A stretch of DNA of 61,986 nucleotides, from contig NZ_SSXE01000029.1 of assembly GCF_021699195.1 (NCBI RefSeq), positions 1-61,986 on the forward strand, read 5' to 3'. The DNA is from Nonomuraea sp. MG754425. GTDB taxonomy: Bacteria > Actinomycetota > Actinomycetes > Streptosporangiales > Streptosporangiaceae. Below are positions 41,215 through 49,931 of this stretch, piece after piece. The notes below the pieces were generated by a model. It searched no databases. It was not told where the DNA came from and was given only the letters and a program-made list of their open reading frames with translations. Numbering within the stretch: the stretch's first letter is position 1; each line of letters begins with the position of its first letter. The translations under genes and the position numbers were made by a program.

Positions 41215-42897
41215 GTGGCATCCGACGCCAGTCGTCAAGACTCCTCCCGTACAAGTGCCGGGGTTTCCGCGAAGTCCGCCCGTGCCGGCGTCGGTGGACT
41301 TCTCAAGGGCTTCGTCCAGCACCCGATCATCGTCTCCCGCGTGGTGATGACGAAGGTCAGATCCGACCCCGTCCGCGTGGCCCAGGCCGCCGCCGACACG
41401 TTGCCGCCCAAGCTGCGCCCGATCGTCGGCAGCGTGGCCTGGCCGGCCGCCCGCAGGGCCCGGCGCATGGTGCGCAAGTTCGGCATGCGCGTGGTCAAGG
41501 GCCCCTGGAACGAGGCCAAGGAGCACTGGGACGCCGGCCGGGTCGCCGAGGCCGCCGCCGTGCTCGAGGCCCACACCAAGTATCCGTTCGTCAAGCGCAG
41601 GGCCGCCTACTACCGGGGTGAGCTGGCCGCGATCAGCCCCGACCCGATCCCGCCGGGCACCAAGGTGGCCATCCTGGAGCGGGTCCAGAACCGCGTCCTG
41701 CACCTGGTCACCAACGCCCTGCCGTACACGCAGGCCGGCTACACCGTCCGCACCCACCGCATCGTCAGCTCCCAGAAGGCCGCCGGGATCGACCCGCACG
41801 TGGTCACGAGCTGGGGCTGGCCGATGTTGCAGGGGCACGCGGACGCCGCGCCGTACGACGAGATCGACGGCATTCCCTACCACCGGCTGCTGCCCGAGCC
41901 GCACGGCGAGATGCCGTTCGAGACCCAGGGGCGCATCATCAGGGCCGCCGACCGGGTCACCAAGCTGGTGGCCGAGCTGCGCCCGCAGGTCCTGCACGCC
42001 GCCACCGACCACCGCAACGGCTCCATCGCGCACGCCGTCCGCGACCGCACGGGCACCCCGTTCGTGTACGAGGTGCGCGGCTTCCTGGAGGAGACCTGGG
42101 CCTCCCGCGACCCGATCCGCGTCGGCAGCGAGCGGCACGTGCTCCAGCGCGAGCGCGAGGCGTTCCTGATGCGCGAGGCCGACGCCGTCGTCACGCTGGC
42201 CGAGACCATGGCCGCCGAGATCGTCGAGCGTGGCGTGCCCAGGGAGAAGATCCGCCTGGCGCCCAACGCGGTGGACGACACCCTGCTGACGGCCCAGTAC
42301 GACGGAGCCTCGTTCCGGCGCGAGTACGGCATCGCCGACGACGAGATCGTGGTCGGCTCGGTGTCCAGCATCGTGGCCTACGAGGGCTTCGCCACCCTGC
42401 TGCGCGCCGCCGCGCTGCTGCGTGACGAGCGCACCCCCGTACGCGTGCTCATCGTGGGCGACGGCACCGAGCGTCCGAACCTCCTGGAACTGGTGGAGGA
42501 GCTCGGGCTGGGCGACGCGATCCTGCCCGGACGGGTCGGCCCCGACGAGGCGCTGCAGGCCCAGGACGCCATCGACATCTTCGCCTGCCCGCGCGAGGAT
42601 CTGCGGGTCTGCCGGCTCGTCACGCCGCTGAAACCGGTCGAGGCGATGGCGCTCGGCAAGCCCGTCGTGCTCAGCGACCTGCCCGCGCTGTCCGAGCTGG
42701 TCGGCTCCGACGGGGCCGGGATGCTGGTGCCCGCGGGTGATCCGGCCGAGCTGGCCAGGGCGATCGCGGGGCTCAGGGAGGATCCCGCCAAGCGCGCCGA
42801 GATGGGCGAGGCGGGCCGGGCGGAAGTGGCGGCGAAGCGGACCTGGAGCCGCGTGGCCGAGACTTATCAAGCTCTATACCGGTCGCTTGCCGAATGA
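41215..42897 (+). CDS. GT4-family glycosyltransferase
   Basis: A 560-residue GT-B-fold transferase. An N-terminal helical, basic extension (about 1-140) precedes the nucleotide-binding C-lobe, which carries ESVxx-type residues in RVGPDEALQAQDAIDIFACP and PLKPVEAMALGKPVVLSDL, typical of GT4 retaining enzymes. The GTG start at 41215 lies after a short A-rich leader (GGGAAAAAACG). It probably builds the same cell-surface glycan as its neighbours. The N-terminal extension is longer than in ordinary GT4 proteins. Confidence 0.87.
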   Translation: MASDASRQDSSRTSAGVSAKSARAGVGGLLKGFVQHPIIVSRVVMTKVRSDPVRVAQAAADTLPPKLRPIVGSVAWPAARRARRMVRKFGMRVVKGPWNEAKEHWDAGRVAEAAAVLEAHTKYPFVKRRAAYYRGELAAISPDPIPPGTKVAILERVQNRVLHLVTNALPYTQAGYTVRTHRIVSSQKAAGIDPHVVTSWGWPMLQGHADAAPYDEIDGIPYHRLLPEPHGEMPFETQGRIIRAADRVTKLVAELRPQVLHAATDHRNGSIAHAVRDRTGTPFVYEVRGFLEETWASRDPIRVGSERHVLQREREAFLMREADAVVTLAETMAAEIVERGVPREKIRLAPNAVDDTLLTAQYDGASFRREYGIADDEIVVGSVSSIVAYEGFATLLRAAALLRDERTPVRVLIVGDGTERPNLLELVEELGLGDAILPGRVGPDEALQAQDAIDIFACPREDLRVCRLVTPLKPVEAMALGKPVVLSDLPALSELVGSDGAGMLVPAGDPAELARAIAGLREDPAKRAEMGEAGRAEVAAKRTWSRVAETYQALYRSLAE

Positions 42898-42980
42898 TGA
42901 CCATGAATCTTGATGTCACTTACGATGGGTTCGGTCGCATTAGGCGTGAGCTAGGTGGACTTGAGATAGCCTTTGCCACC

Positions 42981-43019
42981 ATGAAGTGTTGTTTCCGGCT
43001 CCCAAAGGCACCGCTGTGA
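42981..43019 (+). CDS. Possible 12-codon upstream ORF coupled to wecC
   Basis: ATG 42981 opens MKCCFRLPKAPL and its TGA (43017-43019) overlaps the GTG of wecC (43016). TAGCCT (42967-42972) ends eight bases before the ATG, so it could be leaderless. Tandem Cys codons raise the possibility of amino-acid-dependent attenuation. It is too short for coding statistics to judge. Confidence 0.35.
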   Translation: MKCCFRLPKAPL

Positions 43020-44278
43020 CAGAAATCGACTTGACTGTCATCGGCCTGGGCTACGTCGGCATGCCTCTCGCCAAGGAGGCTGTGGGCGCTGGCCTGCGGG
43101 TCGTCGGCCTTGACGTGGATCCTGCCAAGGTTGCCGCGCTCAACGCCGGACAGTCCTACATCGATGACCTGACCGACGCCGACCTCGAGCACATGCTGGC
43201 CAACGGGTTCAGCGCCACGCTCGACGAGGCCGTGCTGGCCAAGAGCAACACGATCGTCATCTGCGTCCCCACCCCGCTCGACGAGGACCACCGGCCGGAC
43301 CTGTCCGCCGTGGAAGGGGCCACCAAGGCTGTCGCGCGCAACCTGAGCAAGGGCACGCTCGTCGTGCTGGAGTCCACCACGTGGCCCGGCACCACCGACG
43401 AGGTGGCCAGGCCCCTGCTGGAAGCCTCCGGGCTGACCGCGGGCGAGGACTTCCACCTGGCCTTCTCGCCGGAGCGGATCGACCCGGGCAACCCCAAGTT
43501 CGGCCTGCGCAACACTCCCAAAGTCGTCGGCGGCTACACGCTGACCTGCCGCGATCGCGCGACGACGTTCTACGGGCGCTTCATCGAGCAGGTGGTGCCG
43601 GTCAGCGGCACCCGCGAGGCCGAGATGGCCAAGCTGCTGGAGAACACCTACCGCCACGTCAACATCGCCCTCGTCAACGAGATGGCGATCTTCTGCGACG
43701 AGCTCGGCGTGGACCTGTGGGAGGCCATCGACGCGGCGGCCACCAAGCCGTTCGGCTTCCACAAGTTCCTGCCCGGTCCCGGCGTCGGCGGGCACTGCAT
43801 TCCGGTCGACCCGTCGTACCTGTCGTACACGGTGCGCAAGCTCGGTTACCCGTTCCGGTTCGTCGAGCTGGCGCAGGAGATCAACGAGCGCATGCCGTCC
43901 TACGTGGTGGCCCGCGTTCAGCGTCTGCTCAATCGCCATAAGATGGCGGTAAATGGCGCGAAAGTGGTTATGCTCGGCGTCACCTACAAACCGGATATCG
44001 CCGACGAGCGTGAGACACCGGCCCTTCCCGTGGCGCGCGCGCTGCTGGAGCTGGGCGCGGAACTCTCCTTCGCGGACCCGTACGTCAAGGAGTGGGCGGT
44101 GGACGGCACCCCGGTGCCGCGTGAGGAAGATCTGGCCGAGGCCGTGATCAACGCGGACGTGACGCTGCTGCTTCAGCAGCACGCCGCGTTCGACCTCGAC
44201 ATGGTCGAGGCGAAGGCCACGCTCGTGCTGGACACCCGCGGCGTCCTCGCCGAGGGTGAACGCGTCGAGCGGCTGTAG
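43016..44278 (+). CDS. wecC: UDP-N-acetyl-D-mannosamine dehydrogenase
   Basis: A 420-residue NAD-dependent UDP-sugar dehydrogenase oxidising UDP-ManNAc to UDP-ManNAcA in two steps. The Rossmann motif is VIGLGYVGMPLA; the substrate region LLENTYRHVNIALVNEMA; and the catalytic Cys is Cys261 in GVGGHCIPVDP. GTG 43016 is preferred because the family N-terminus begins there, although only AAAGG at 43004 could serve as a ribosome binding site; translation may depend on the tiny upstream frame. WecB, WecC and the transferases point to a ManNAcA-containing surface polymer. Confidence 0.95.
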   Translation: MTEIDLTVIGLGYVGMPLAKEAVGAGLRVVGLDVDPAKVAALNAGQSYIDDLTDADLEHMLANGFSATLDEAVLAKSNTIVICVPTPLDEDHRPDLSAVEGATKAVARNLSKGTLVVLESTTWPGTTDEVARPLLEASGLTAGEDFHLAFSPERIDPGNPKFGLRNTPKVVGGYTLTCRDRATTFYGRFIEQVVPVSGTREAEMAKLLENTYRHVNIALVNEMAIFCDELGVDLWEAIDAAATKPFGFHKFLPGPGVGGHCIPVDPSYLSYTVRKLGYPFRFVELAQEINERMPSYVVARVQRLLNRHKMAVNGAKVVMLGVTYKPDIADERETPALPVARALLELGAELSFADPYVKEWAVDGTPVPREEDLAEAVINADVTLLLQQHAAFDLDMVEAKATLVLDTRGVLAEGERVERL

Positions 44279-44297
44279 CGACGGAGGGCTGCGCGCA

Positions 44298-45386
44298 GTG
44301 CACGTGCTCGTCATGACGGTGGTGCATAACCCCGAGGACGCGAGAATTCTGCATCGGCAGATTCGTGCCCTTGTGGATGCCGGTCATGAGGTCACGTACG
44401 CCGCGTCGTTCAGCGCGCACGGCGTCGTCCCCAGACCGTGGGTCAACGGAGTGGACCTGCCCCGGGCCGCCCAGCGCAAGCGGATGTCCGCGGTGTGGGC
44501 CGCGCGGCGGCTGTTCAAGCGCATGCGCCACAAGGTCGACCTCGTCCTCATCCACGACCCCGAGCTGTTGTTCGCGGTGTGGGGCGTCCGCAACCGGCCG
44601 CCCGTGGTGTGGGACGTCCACGAGGACACCCCGGCCACGCTCTCGCTCAAGCCGTGGCTGCCGTCGCCGCTGCGCCCGCCGGTGCGCTTCCTCGCCCGCG
44701 TGCTCGAAGGCACCGCCGAGCGGCACCTGCACCTGCTGCTGGCCGAGACGGCGTACGCGGGCCGGTTCAAGGACGCCCACCTGATCGTGCCGAACGAGAC
44801 CTGGGTGCCCGACTCCGTCAGCCCGCCAGGGGACGACCGGATCGTCTATCTCGGGTGGCTGTCCAGGGCCCGCGGCGTGTTCGAGGCGGTCGAGGTGGCC
44901 AAGCTGCTGCAGCCGTACCGGGTCGCCGTGGAGCTGATCGGGTACGCCGACCCGCAGAGCCGGCCCATGCTCAACCAGGCCGTCACCGACGGGCTGCTGG
45001 AGTGGCGCGACTTCATGCCCAACGACGAGGCGCTCAAGCGGCTCGACGGCGCGCTGGCCGGCCTGTCACTGCTGCACGACGAGCCGAACTACCGGCACTC
45101 CATGCCCACCAAGATCGTCGAGTACATGGCGCACGGCATCCCCGTCATCACGACGCCCTCGCCGCGCGCGGTCGAGCTGGTCGAGCGGTATGACAGCGGC
45201 GTCGTGGTGCCGTGGGAGGATCCCAAGGCGGTCGCGCAGGCCGTGCTGACCCTGCGCGACGACGTACGGGAGCGGCGGGCGCAGGGCGCGCGGGGTTACG
45301 CGGCGGCCCGTGCGAACCACCACTGGCCCAACTCCGCCAAGCGGTTCGTCACGCAGTTGGAGTCCTGGGCCGGGGTCAAGCCGTAA
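44298..45386 (+). CDS. Glycosyltransferase (GT4-like)
   Basis: A 362-residue GT-B-fold transferase. The N-terminus VHVLVMTVVHNPEDARILHRQ (outlined) matches surface-polysaccharide GT4 proteins, with VTYAASF, VVWDVHEDTPA and a C-lobe containing MPTKIVEYMAHGIPVITTPS and VVPWEDPKAVAQAV. GTG 44298, with GGAGGG ten bases upstream, is preferred over the longer frame from 44256. It starts 20 bases after wecC and is probably in the same operon. Confidence 0.88.
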   Translation: MHVLVMTVVHNPEDARILHRQIRALVDAGHEVTYAASFSAHGVVPRPWVNGVDLPRAAQRKRMSAVWAARRLFKRMRHKVDLVLIHDPELLFAVWGVRNRPPVVWDVHEDTPATLSLKPWLPSPLRPPVRFLARVLEGTAERHLHLLLAETAYAGRFKDAHLIVPNETWVPDSVSPPGDDRIVYLGWLSRARGVFEAVEVAKLLQPYRVAVELIGYADPQSRPMLNQAVTDGLLEWRDFMPNDEALKRLDGALAGLSLLHDEPNYRHSMPTKIVEYMAHGIPVITTPSPRAVELVERYDSGVVVPWEDPKAVAQAVLTLRDDVRERRAQGARGYAAARANHHWPNSAKRFVTQLESWAGVKP

Positions 45387-45413
45387 TCACCGAGGCGGAG
45401 TAGGTTCCTGAAC

Positions 45414-47201
45414 GTGCGCTGGCTCTTCCTGGTCGTGGGCGTTGCCATCGTCGCCGTGGTCGCGGCCGTGGTCATCGTCCTGCCGTCCGGCGATCCCGAT
45501 CCCGTGGCCTCCAAGTCGGCCGCGCCCAAGCCGTCGCGCACCGACCCGACGCCGATGGTGAGCGAGTTCACCGACCCGTGTGGAACGTTCGACACGGACG
45601 AGAAGGCCCCGTACGCGGTCACCGGCTACTGGATCACCCCCAAGACGAACCCCTGCACCTGGCGCAAGCAGCTCCAGGAGATCCACCGCGTCGGCGGCGA
45701 CACGATCATCAGGATCGGCTACGGCCTGCAGTTCCGCACCGTCTCCGGCTCCGGCGAGGTGCTCAAGGACGGCGAGCCCGACCCGCTCTACGAGCCGTGC
45801 GAGGAAGACGGCCTGACCTGCTACGACGCCGCCCTCCGCGACCTGCGGGAGGCCAACCCGGGCAACCGCGTCGGCCGCGTGTACGCCTACCGCACCGACG
45901 AGTCGTTCGGCCCGGACCTGTTCCGCTGCCCGCAGATGGAGCACCCCATCGAGGTCGGCAAGCGCACCTACTACCGGCTCATCACCCAGCCCGACGGCTC
46001 CGACGACGCCACCTGCGACTTCAGCAGCAAGGCGAGGTCGTACGACCTGATCCTCGTGGCCGGCTCGCCGCAGGACAGCCTCAAGAAGCTGCTGGACCTG
46101 GGCGACCAGTTCGGCATGCGGGTCTTCCCCGCGCTGCCGCTCGCCCCGCGCGACTCGAAGGTGAAGATCCGGGCCGAGAAGCGGCACCTCGGCACGCTCA
46201 CCACGCTGACGCGGCGCATCCTCCAGGACTACGGCGTGCGCTTCGCCGGCCGCGACTCGCTGGGTGGCGTCTACCAGCCGTTCGAGGTGCAGATGTCGCA
46301 CACGCTGGCTGGCAACCCGACGCTGGAGGTGTACGCCGACCAGCACACGATCGTCGAGCAGGAACTCGGCAAGCCCATCCTCATCAGCCCCTACCTCGAC
46401 GCGCGCAAGCGGGTCGCGTTCGGGCAGACGCCCAAGCAGGTGGCCGAGGGCTTCAAGGCCCTGGTGAAGACCGGGGTCGGGATCATCGCCCCGCAGGACA
46501 GCCGGGGGACGGGCAAGGTCGGGCTGTTCTGGCCGGACGAGCGCAGGAGCGAGGTGGACGAGCGGCTGCGCTCCGCCGTGGGGGAGGCGTCGTACGACAC
46601 GGCGTACCACGGGTCCACCCGCGACTACTACCGGGAGATGGCGACGGCCCGCGAGGAGCTGATCGACCAGGGCTTCCACGTGGAGCTGTGGGCGAACGTG
46701 GAGGCTTTCGAGCCGTCCGGCGACCAGCCCTGCGCCCCGTCGGGCACGCGCGGCAAGACCGACAAGAAGCGCCTGGACCAGGCGGTCACGATGGCCGGGC
46801 GGTACGTGCAGAAGATCGTCTCCTACATGTGGAGCGATTTCATGACCTGCGGGGAGCCGTCGCTGGAGAAGGAGATCCTGCGCGACTGGAAGCGCCCGAT
46901 CGCCGTGGACGCCATCCGCCGCGCCCGCGACATCCAGGACGGCCTGGAGCTGCGCGGCTACCACCTCAAGGACGGCACCGTCACCGTCACCTGGTCGGGA
47001 GGGAGCACGGAGATGGTGGTGTCGGCCGTGGGCTGGCTCGACGAGGACCCGATCGACGAGGAGCTGCCCGAGGGCATGGTGACCGCCTGGGTGCCGTTCG
47101 ACTGGGCGCAGGTGCCGCCGGGGGAGTGGGTGCGGATCGGCGTCAAGACGCCGGCGGGGCAGTCGGCCACGACGCCGCTGCACGTGCGCGTCGTCACCTG
47201 A
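45414..47201 (+). CDS. Membrane-anchored DUF4434-like protein
   Basis: A 595-residue protein with one N-terminal helix (about 3-23) and a large extracytoplasmic region. Residues about 60-330 resemble a DUF4434/TIM-barrel glycoside-hydrolase-like domain: VTGYWITPKTNPCTWRKQL, IGYGLQFRT, then GTGKVGLFWPDE and LIDQGFHVELWANVEAFE. The last 90 residues are a beta-rich module ending in a cell-surface-like sequence. A role in processing the surface glycan is inferred from neighbours. GTG 45414 follows GGCGGAG-like sequence. Confidence 0.7.
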   Translation: MRWLFLVVGVAIVAVVAAVVIVLPSGDPDPVASKSAAPKPSRTDPTPMVSEFTDPCGTFDTDEKAPYAVTGYWITPKTNPCTWRKQLQEIHRVGGDTIIRIGYGLQFRTVSGSGEVLKDGEPDPLYEPCEEDGLTCYDAALRDLREANPGNRVGRVYAYRTDESFGPDLFRCPQMEHPIEVGKRTYYRLITQPDGSDDATCDFSSKARSYDLILVAGSPQDSLKKLLDLGDQFGMRVFPALPLAPRDSKVKIRAEKRHLGTLTTLTRRILQDYGVRFAGRDSLGGVYQPFEVQMSHTLAGNPTLEVYADQHTIVEQELGKPILISPYLDARKRVAFGQTPKQVAEGFKALVKTGVGIIAPQDSRGTGKVGLFWPDERRSEVDERLRSAVGEASYDTAYHGSTRDYYREMATAREELIDQGFHVELWANVEAFEPSGDQPCAPSGTRGKTDKKRLDQAVTMAGRYVQKIVSYMWSDFMTCGEPSLEKEILRDWKRPIAVDAIRRARDIQDGLELRGYHLKDGTVTVTWSGGSTEMVVSAVGWLDEDPIDEELPEGMVTAWVPFDWAQVPPGEWVRIGVKTPAGQSATTPLHVRVVT

Positions 47202-47255
47202 CGGGCACGGCGCGTGGTTCGCTGGCCGCCCCCTCCTGCGTGTAACGTGCCCCCC

Positions 47256-47921
47256 ATGGTTCCGAGCGTCCCGGTCAGTGTCGACCTGGTCGTGCTCACC
47301 GTACGCAACCAGACGTTGTGCGCCCTCGTGTGGCGCCGCGACAACCCGCCGTTCCTGCGCCGCTGGTCGCTGTCCGGCGGTTTCATCCAGCTCGACGAGG
47401 ACCTCCCCGCCGCCGCCCACCGCATCCTGTCCGAACGGGCCGGTCTCCCGGGCGCGCCGGTGCACCTGGAGCAGCTCCAGACGTACGGCTACCCCGACCG
47501 CGACCCCCGCCAGCGTGTCCTCAGCGTCGCCTACCTGGGCCTGGCCCCCGACCTGCCCGCCTCGGAGCAGGCCCACATGAGCTGGCAGCCGATCGACTCC
47601 CTGGCCGTCATGGCCTTCGACCACCGGCGCATCATGCTCGACGGCATCGAGCGGGCCAGGGCCAAGCTGGAGTACACGCCGCTGGGCGCGGCGTTCTGCG
47701 CGCCGGAGTTCACGGTGGCCGACCTGCGCCGGGTGTACGAGATCGTGTGGGGCAGGCAGCTCGACCCGCGCAACTTCCACCGCAAGGTCACCAAGGCGGA
47801 GGGCTTCCTGGTGGAGACGGGCGGCACGACGACCCGCGACGGGGGGCGTCCCGCCAAGCTCTACCGCCGGGGCCCCGTCGAGCTGCTCCATCCCCCCATG
47901 CTCCGCAGCCTCAAGGAGTGA
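47256..47921 (+). CDS. NrtR-type Nudix-domain transcriptional regulator
   Basis: A 221-residue protein with an N-terminal Nudix-like fold and a C-terminal winged helix (FTVADLRRVYEIVWGRQLDPRNFHRKV, then GRPAKLYRRG). The Nudix box is degenerate: HRILSERAG replaces the RExxEE core, so hydrolase activity is probably lost, as in NrtR regulators sensing ADP-ribose or related sugar nucleotides. ATG 47256 was chosen because the Nudix fold begins there. No NAD-synthesis gene lies nearby, so its targets may be the glycan genes upstream or others. Confidence 0.9.
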   Translation: MVPSVPVSVDLVVLTVRNQTLCALVWRRDNPPFLRRWSLSGGFIQLDEDLPAAAHRILSERAGLPGAPVHLEQLQTYGYPDRDPRQRVLSVAYLGLAPDLPASEQAHMSWQPIDSLAVMAFDHRRIMLDGIERARAKLEYTPLGAAFCAPEFTVADLRRVYEIVWGRQLDPRNFHRKVTKAEGFLVETGGTTTRDGGRPAKLYRRGPVELLHPPMLRSLKE

Positions 47922-48008
47922 CCCCGGCTCGGCCGCACCGCGAGCGCCTTCTTCCTGAGCACTCGCGCGGACCTGCAAATACGTGCGCTACCCAGAGCGC
48001 ATGACCTG

Positions 48009-48038
48009 GTGACTCCCGGCCGGCCGCGAGCTTACTCT
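48009..48038 (+). promoter_or_regulatory. Promoter of the 21-codon leaderless gene
   Basis: GTGACT (48009-48014) and TACTCT (48033-48038) are 18 bases apart. The ATG at 48045 lies six bases past the -10, so transcription may begin at the start codon itself. Confidence 0.5.
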
Positions 48039-48044
48039 TCGCTC

Positions 48045-48110
48045 ATGAGCCAACACGAAAAGTACGGATGGAGCAGGGTCGCCGCCGCGCGGCCCGGATC
48101 CACCCCGTAA
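48045..48110 (+). CDS. Probable leaderless 21-codon peptide gene
   Basis: ATG 48045 to TAA 48110 encodes MSQHEKYGWSRVAAARPGS followed by TP. There is no ribosome binding site, but a promoter-like pair (18-base spacer) ends six bases upstream, as for a leaderless mRNA, and a strong terminator begins 23 bases downstream. The peptide is basic with one Trp and one Tyr and has no leader-peptide or RiPP signature I recognise. It could be a small regulatory peptide or the visible part of a short transcript. Confidence 0.5.
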   Translation: MSQHEKYGWSRVAAARPGSTP

Positions 48111-48133
48111 GCCCCCTCCACCCCCTCCCGCTC

Positions 48134-48174
48134 AGGTCCCGCGCCCGCCAGGGCGCGGGACCTCGGCGCGTTTT
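48134..48174 (+). terminator. Strong terminator after the 21-codon gene
   Basis: AGGTCCCGCGCCC (48134-48146) and GGGCGCGGGACCT (48151-48163) form a perfect 13-bp stem with a GCCA loop. TTTT follows at 48171-48174 after a short GC stretch. It separates the peptide gene from the Ser/Thr kinase. Confidence 0.85.
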
Positions 48175-48199
48175 GGGGGTGACCTTTGGTGATGAATCG

Positions 48200-48229
48200 G
48201 TGACGCTGTTGTCTCTTGCGGCTTAGTAT
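48200..48229 (+). promoter_or_regulatory. Promoter of the Ser/Thr kinase
   Basis: GTGACG (48200-48205) and TAGTAT (48224-48229) are separated by 18 bases. The start of transcription would be near 48236, 53 bases before the preferred GTG 48289. Confidence 0.55.
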
Positions 48230-48288
48230 CTGATTTGCCCGTACGCACCGGCGACAAGGAGACGACGGTTGATCGGGGAGTCGACGCG

Positions 48289-49893
48289 GTGACGTTGCTC
48301 GCGGGGCGCTACCGCCTGCTGTCGGAGCTGGGCAAGGGCGGGATGGGCACGGTCTGGCGGGCCGCCGACGAGCTGCTCCGCCAGGAGGTCGCGATCAAGG
48401 AGGTCCGCTTCCCGCCGGGGCTCGACGAGGCGGAGCGGACGGAGATGGCCGACCGTACGCTGCGCGAGGCGCGGGCCGCGGCGGCGCTGCGCGACCACCC
48501 GTCCATCGTGACCGTCCACGACGTGGTGCTCGACGAGGGCCGCCCCTGGATCGTCATGGAGCTCGTACGGGGCCGCTCCCTCGACCGGGTCGTCCGCGAC
48601 GACGGCCCGCTGCCCCCCGGCCGGGTCGCCGAGATCGGCCTGCGGATGATCGCGGCGCTGTCGGCCGCGCACGCGTCGGGCATCCTGCACCGCGACGTCA
48701 AACCCGCCAACGTCATGCTCACCGACGACGGCCGGGTGCTGCTGACCGACTTCGGCATCGCGACCATCGCCGGTGACGTCGCGCTCACCCAGACCGGGCT
48801 GCTGAGCGGCTCGCCCGGCTACATCGCCCCCGAGCGGCTGCGCGGCGAGAACGACGGCCCGTCCGCCGACCTGTGGTCGCTCGGCGCGACGCTCTACACG
48901 GCGGTCGAGGGCGCGCCGCCGTTCTCCCGCCACAACGAGGCCGCCGTGCTGGCGGCGGTGCTGATGCAGGAACCGGCCCCGTTCCGGCTGGCGGGGCCGC
49001 TCGCGCCGGTGCTGGCCGCGATCCTGGACAAGGATCCGGGACGCCGGTGCCCGCCGGACCAGGCGAGCGGCCTGCTGGCGGCCATCGCCCAGGGCGAGCA
49101 CCGGACCGGTGCCCAGGGAGGCGGCCCGGCGACGGCCGCCGAGGGCGGCGTCCAGGTCGTCAACACCGGATGGGCGGCGCCGGGCCGCCGGCCGGAGCCG
49201 ACCACCCGCAACAGCCGGCCGCGCCGCCGCCGCTCCAAGATCATCTTGGCCGCCGGTCTGGCGGTGGTGCTGGTCGTGACCGCGGGCGTCGTGGTGGTGC
49301 CGTTGCTCTTCCCGAACGTCACCCGGCTGCTCGGCTACGCGCTGACGCCCCGCAGCACCTTCACCCCGTCCGTGCCGGTCGGCACGCCCAGCGGCAGTCC
49401 GAGCGGCAGTCCGAGCGCGGTGCCGCTCGTCGGCGAGTTCGAGGCGTGCGACCTGCTGACCGCCGCGCAGGCCCGCTCGCTGGTCGGTCAGTCGGCCAAG
49501 CGCCACTGGCTGGTGGAGTCGAGCTGCTCCTGGCGCGGCGACGACTTCGCGGTGCTGACCATCATGGCGTATCGGGCGCCGAGCGCGTCCACCGCCGCGA
49601 TGATGCACGAGCAGGCCGTGAAGTTCATGCGCGACGAGCCCAAACGCACCCCCGGCACCAAGCTCCGCGAGGGCCCGGACATCGGCGACGGCGCCTACAG
49701 CCAGACCGGCCGGACGGGCATCGTCTGGCGCGGCACCCCGGTCTACAGCACCAAGGTCGTCTTCACCCTGGCGAACGTCTCGGTGTCGATCACCTCGCAG
49801 GGCCGCGACCGGGGGTACGCCACCGCCGACAAGGTCGCCAAGCTGGTCGCGGCGGCGCTCGACCGGTGCAGGCGGCCCGCCACGACCGACTGA
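48289..49893 (+). CDS. Membrane-anchored Ser/Thr protein kinase
   Basis: A 534-residue PknB-type kinase from GTG 48289, with GGGGAG eight bases upstream; an earlier TTG at 48235 is an alternative. The kinase domain (about 5-260) has the glycine loop GKGGMGTVW, Lys in VAIKEV, catalytic loop HRDVKPANVML, DFG in LTDFGIAT and the activation segment GSPGYIAPE. A single helix at about 325-345 leads to a GSPS-rich linker and an extracytoplasmic DUF3558-like sensor domain with Cys residues (FEACDL, SSCSW). It is monocistronic; the convergent MFS gene follows. Confidence 0.95.
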   Translation: MTLLAGRYRLLSELGKGGMGTVWRAADELLRQEVAIKEVRFPPGLDEAERTEMADRTLREARAAAALRDHPSIVTVHDVVLDEGRPWIVMELVRGRSLDRVVRDDGPLPPGRVAEIGLRMIAALSAAHASGILHRDVKPANVMLTDDGRVLLTDFGIATIAGDVALTQTGLLSGSPGYIAPERLRGENDGPSADLWSLGATLYTAVEGAPPFSRHNEAAVLAAVLMQEPAPFRLAGPLAPVLAAILDKDPGRRCPPDQASGLLAAIAQGEHRTGAQGGGPATAAEGGVQVVNTGWAAPGRRPEPTTRNSRPRRRRSKIILAAGLAVVLVVTAGVVVVPLLFPNVTRLLGYALTPRSTFTPSVPVGTPSGSPSGSPSAVPLVGEFEACDLLTAAQARSLVGQSAKRHWLVESSCSWRGDDFAVLTIMAYRAPSASTAAMMHEQAVKFMRDEPKRTPGTKLREGPDIGDGAYSQTGRTGIVWRGTPVYSTKVVFTLANVSVSITSQGRDRGYATADKVAKLVAAALDRCRRPATTD

Positions 49894-49931
49894 CGCTCAG
49901 CCGGGACCGCCCCGTGAGGCGGCCCCGGGGT

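Noticed and set aside
45387..47978. 863-codon open frame on the minus strand
   Set aside because: Antisense to the DUF4434-like and NrtR genes, whose products show clear motifs; composition is that of a shadow frame.
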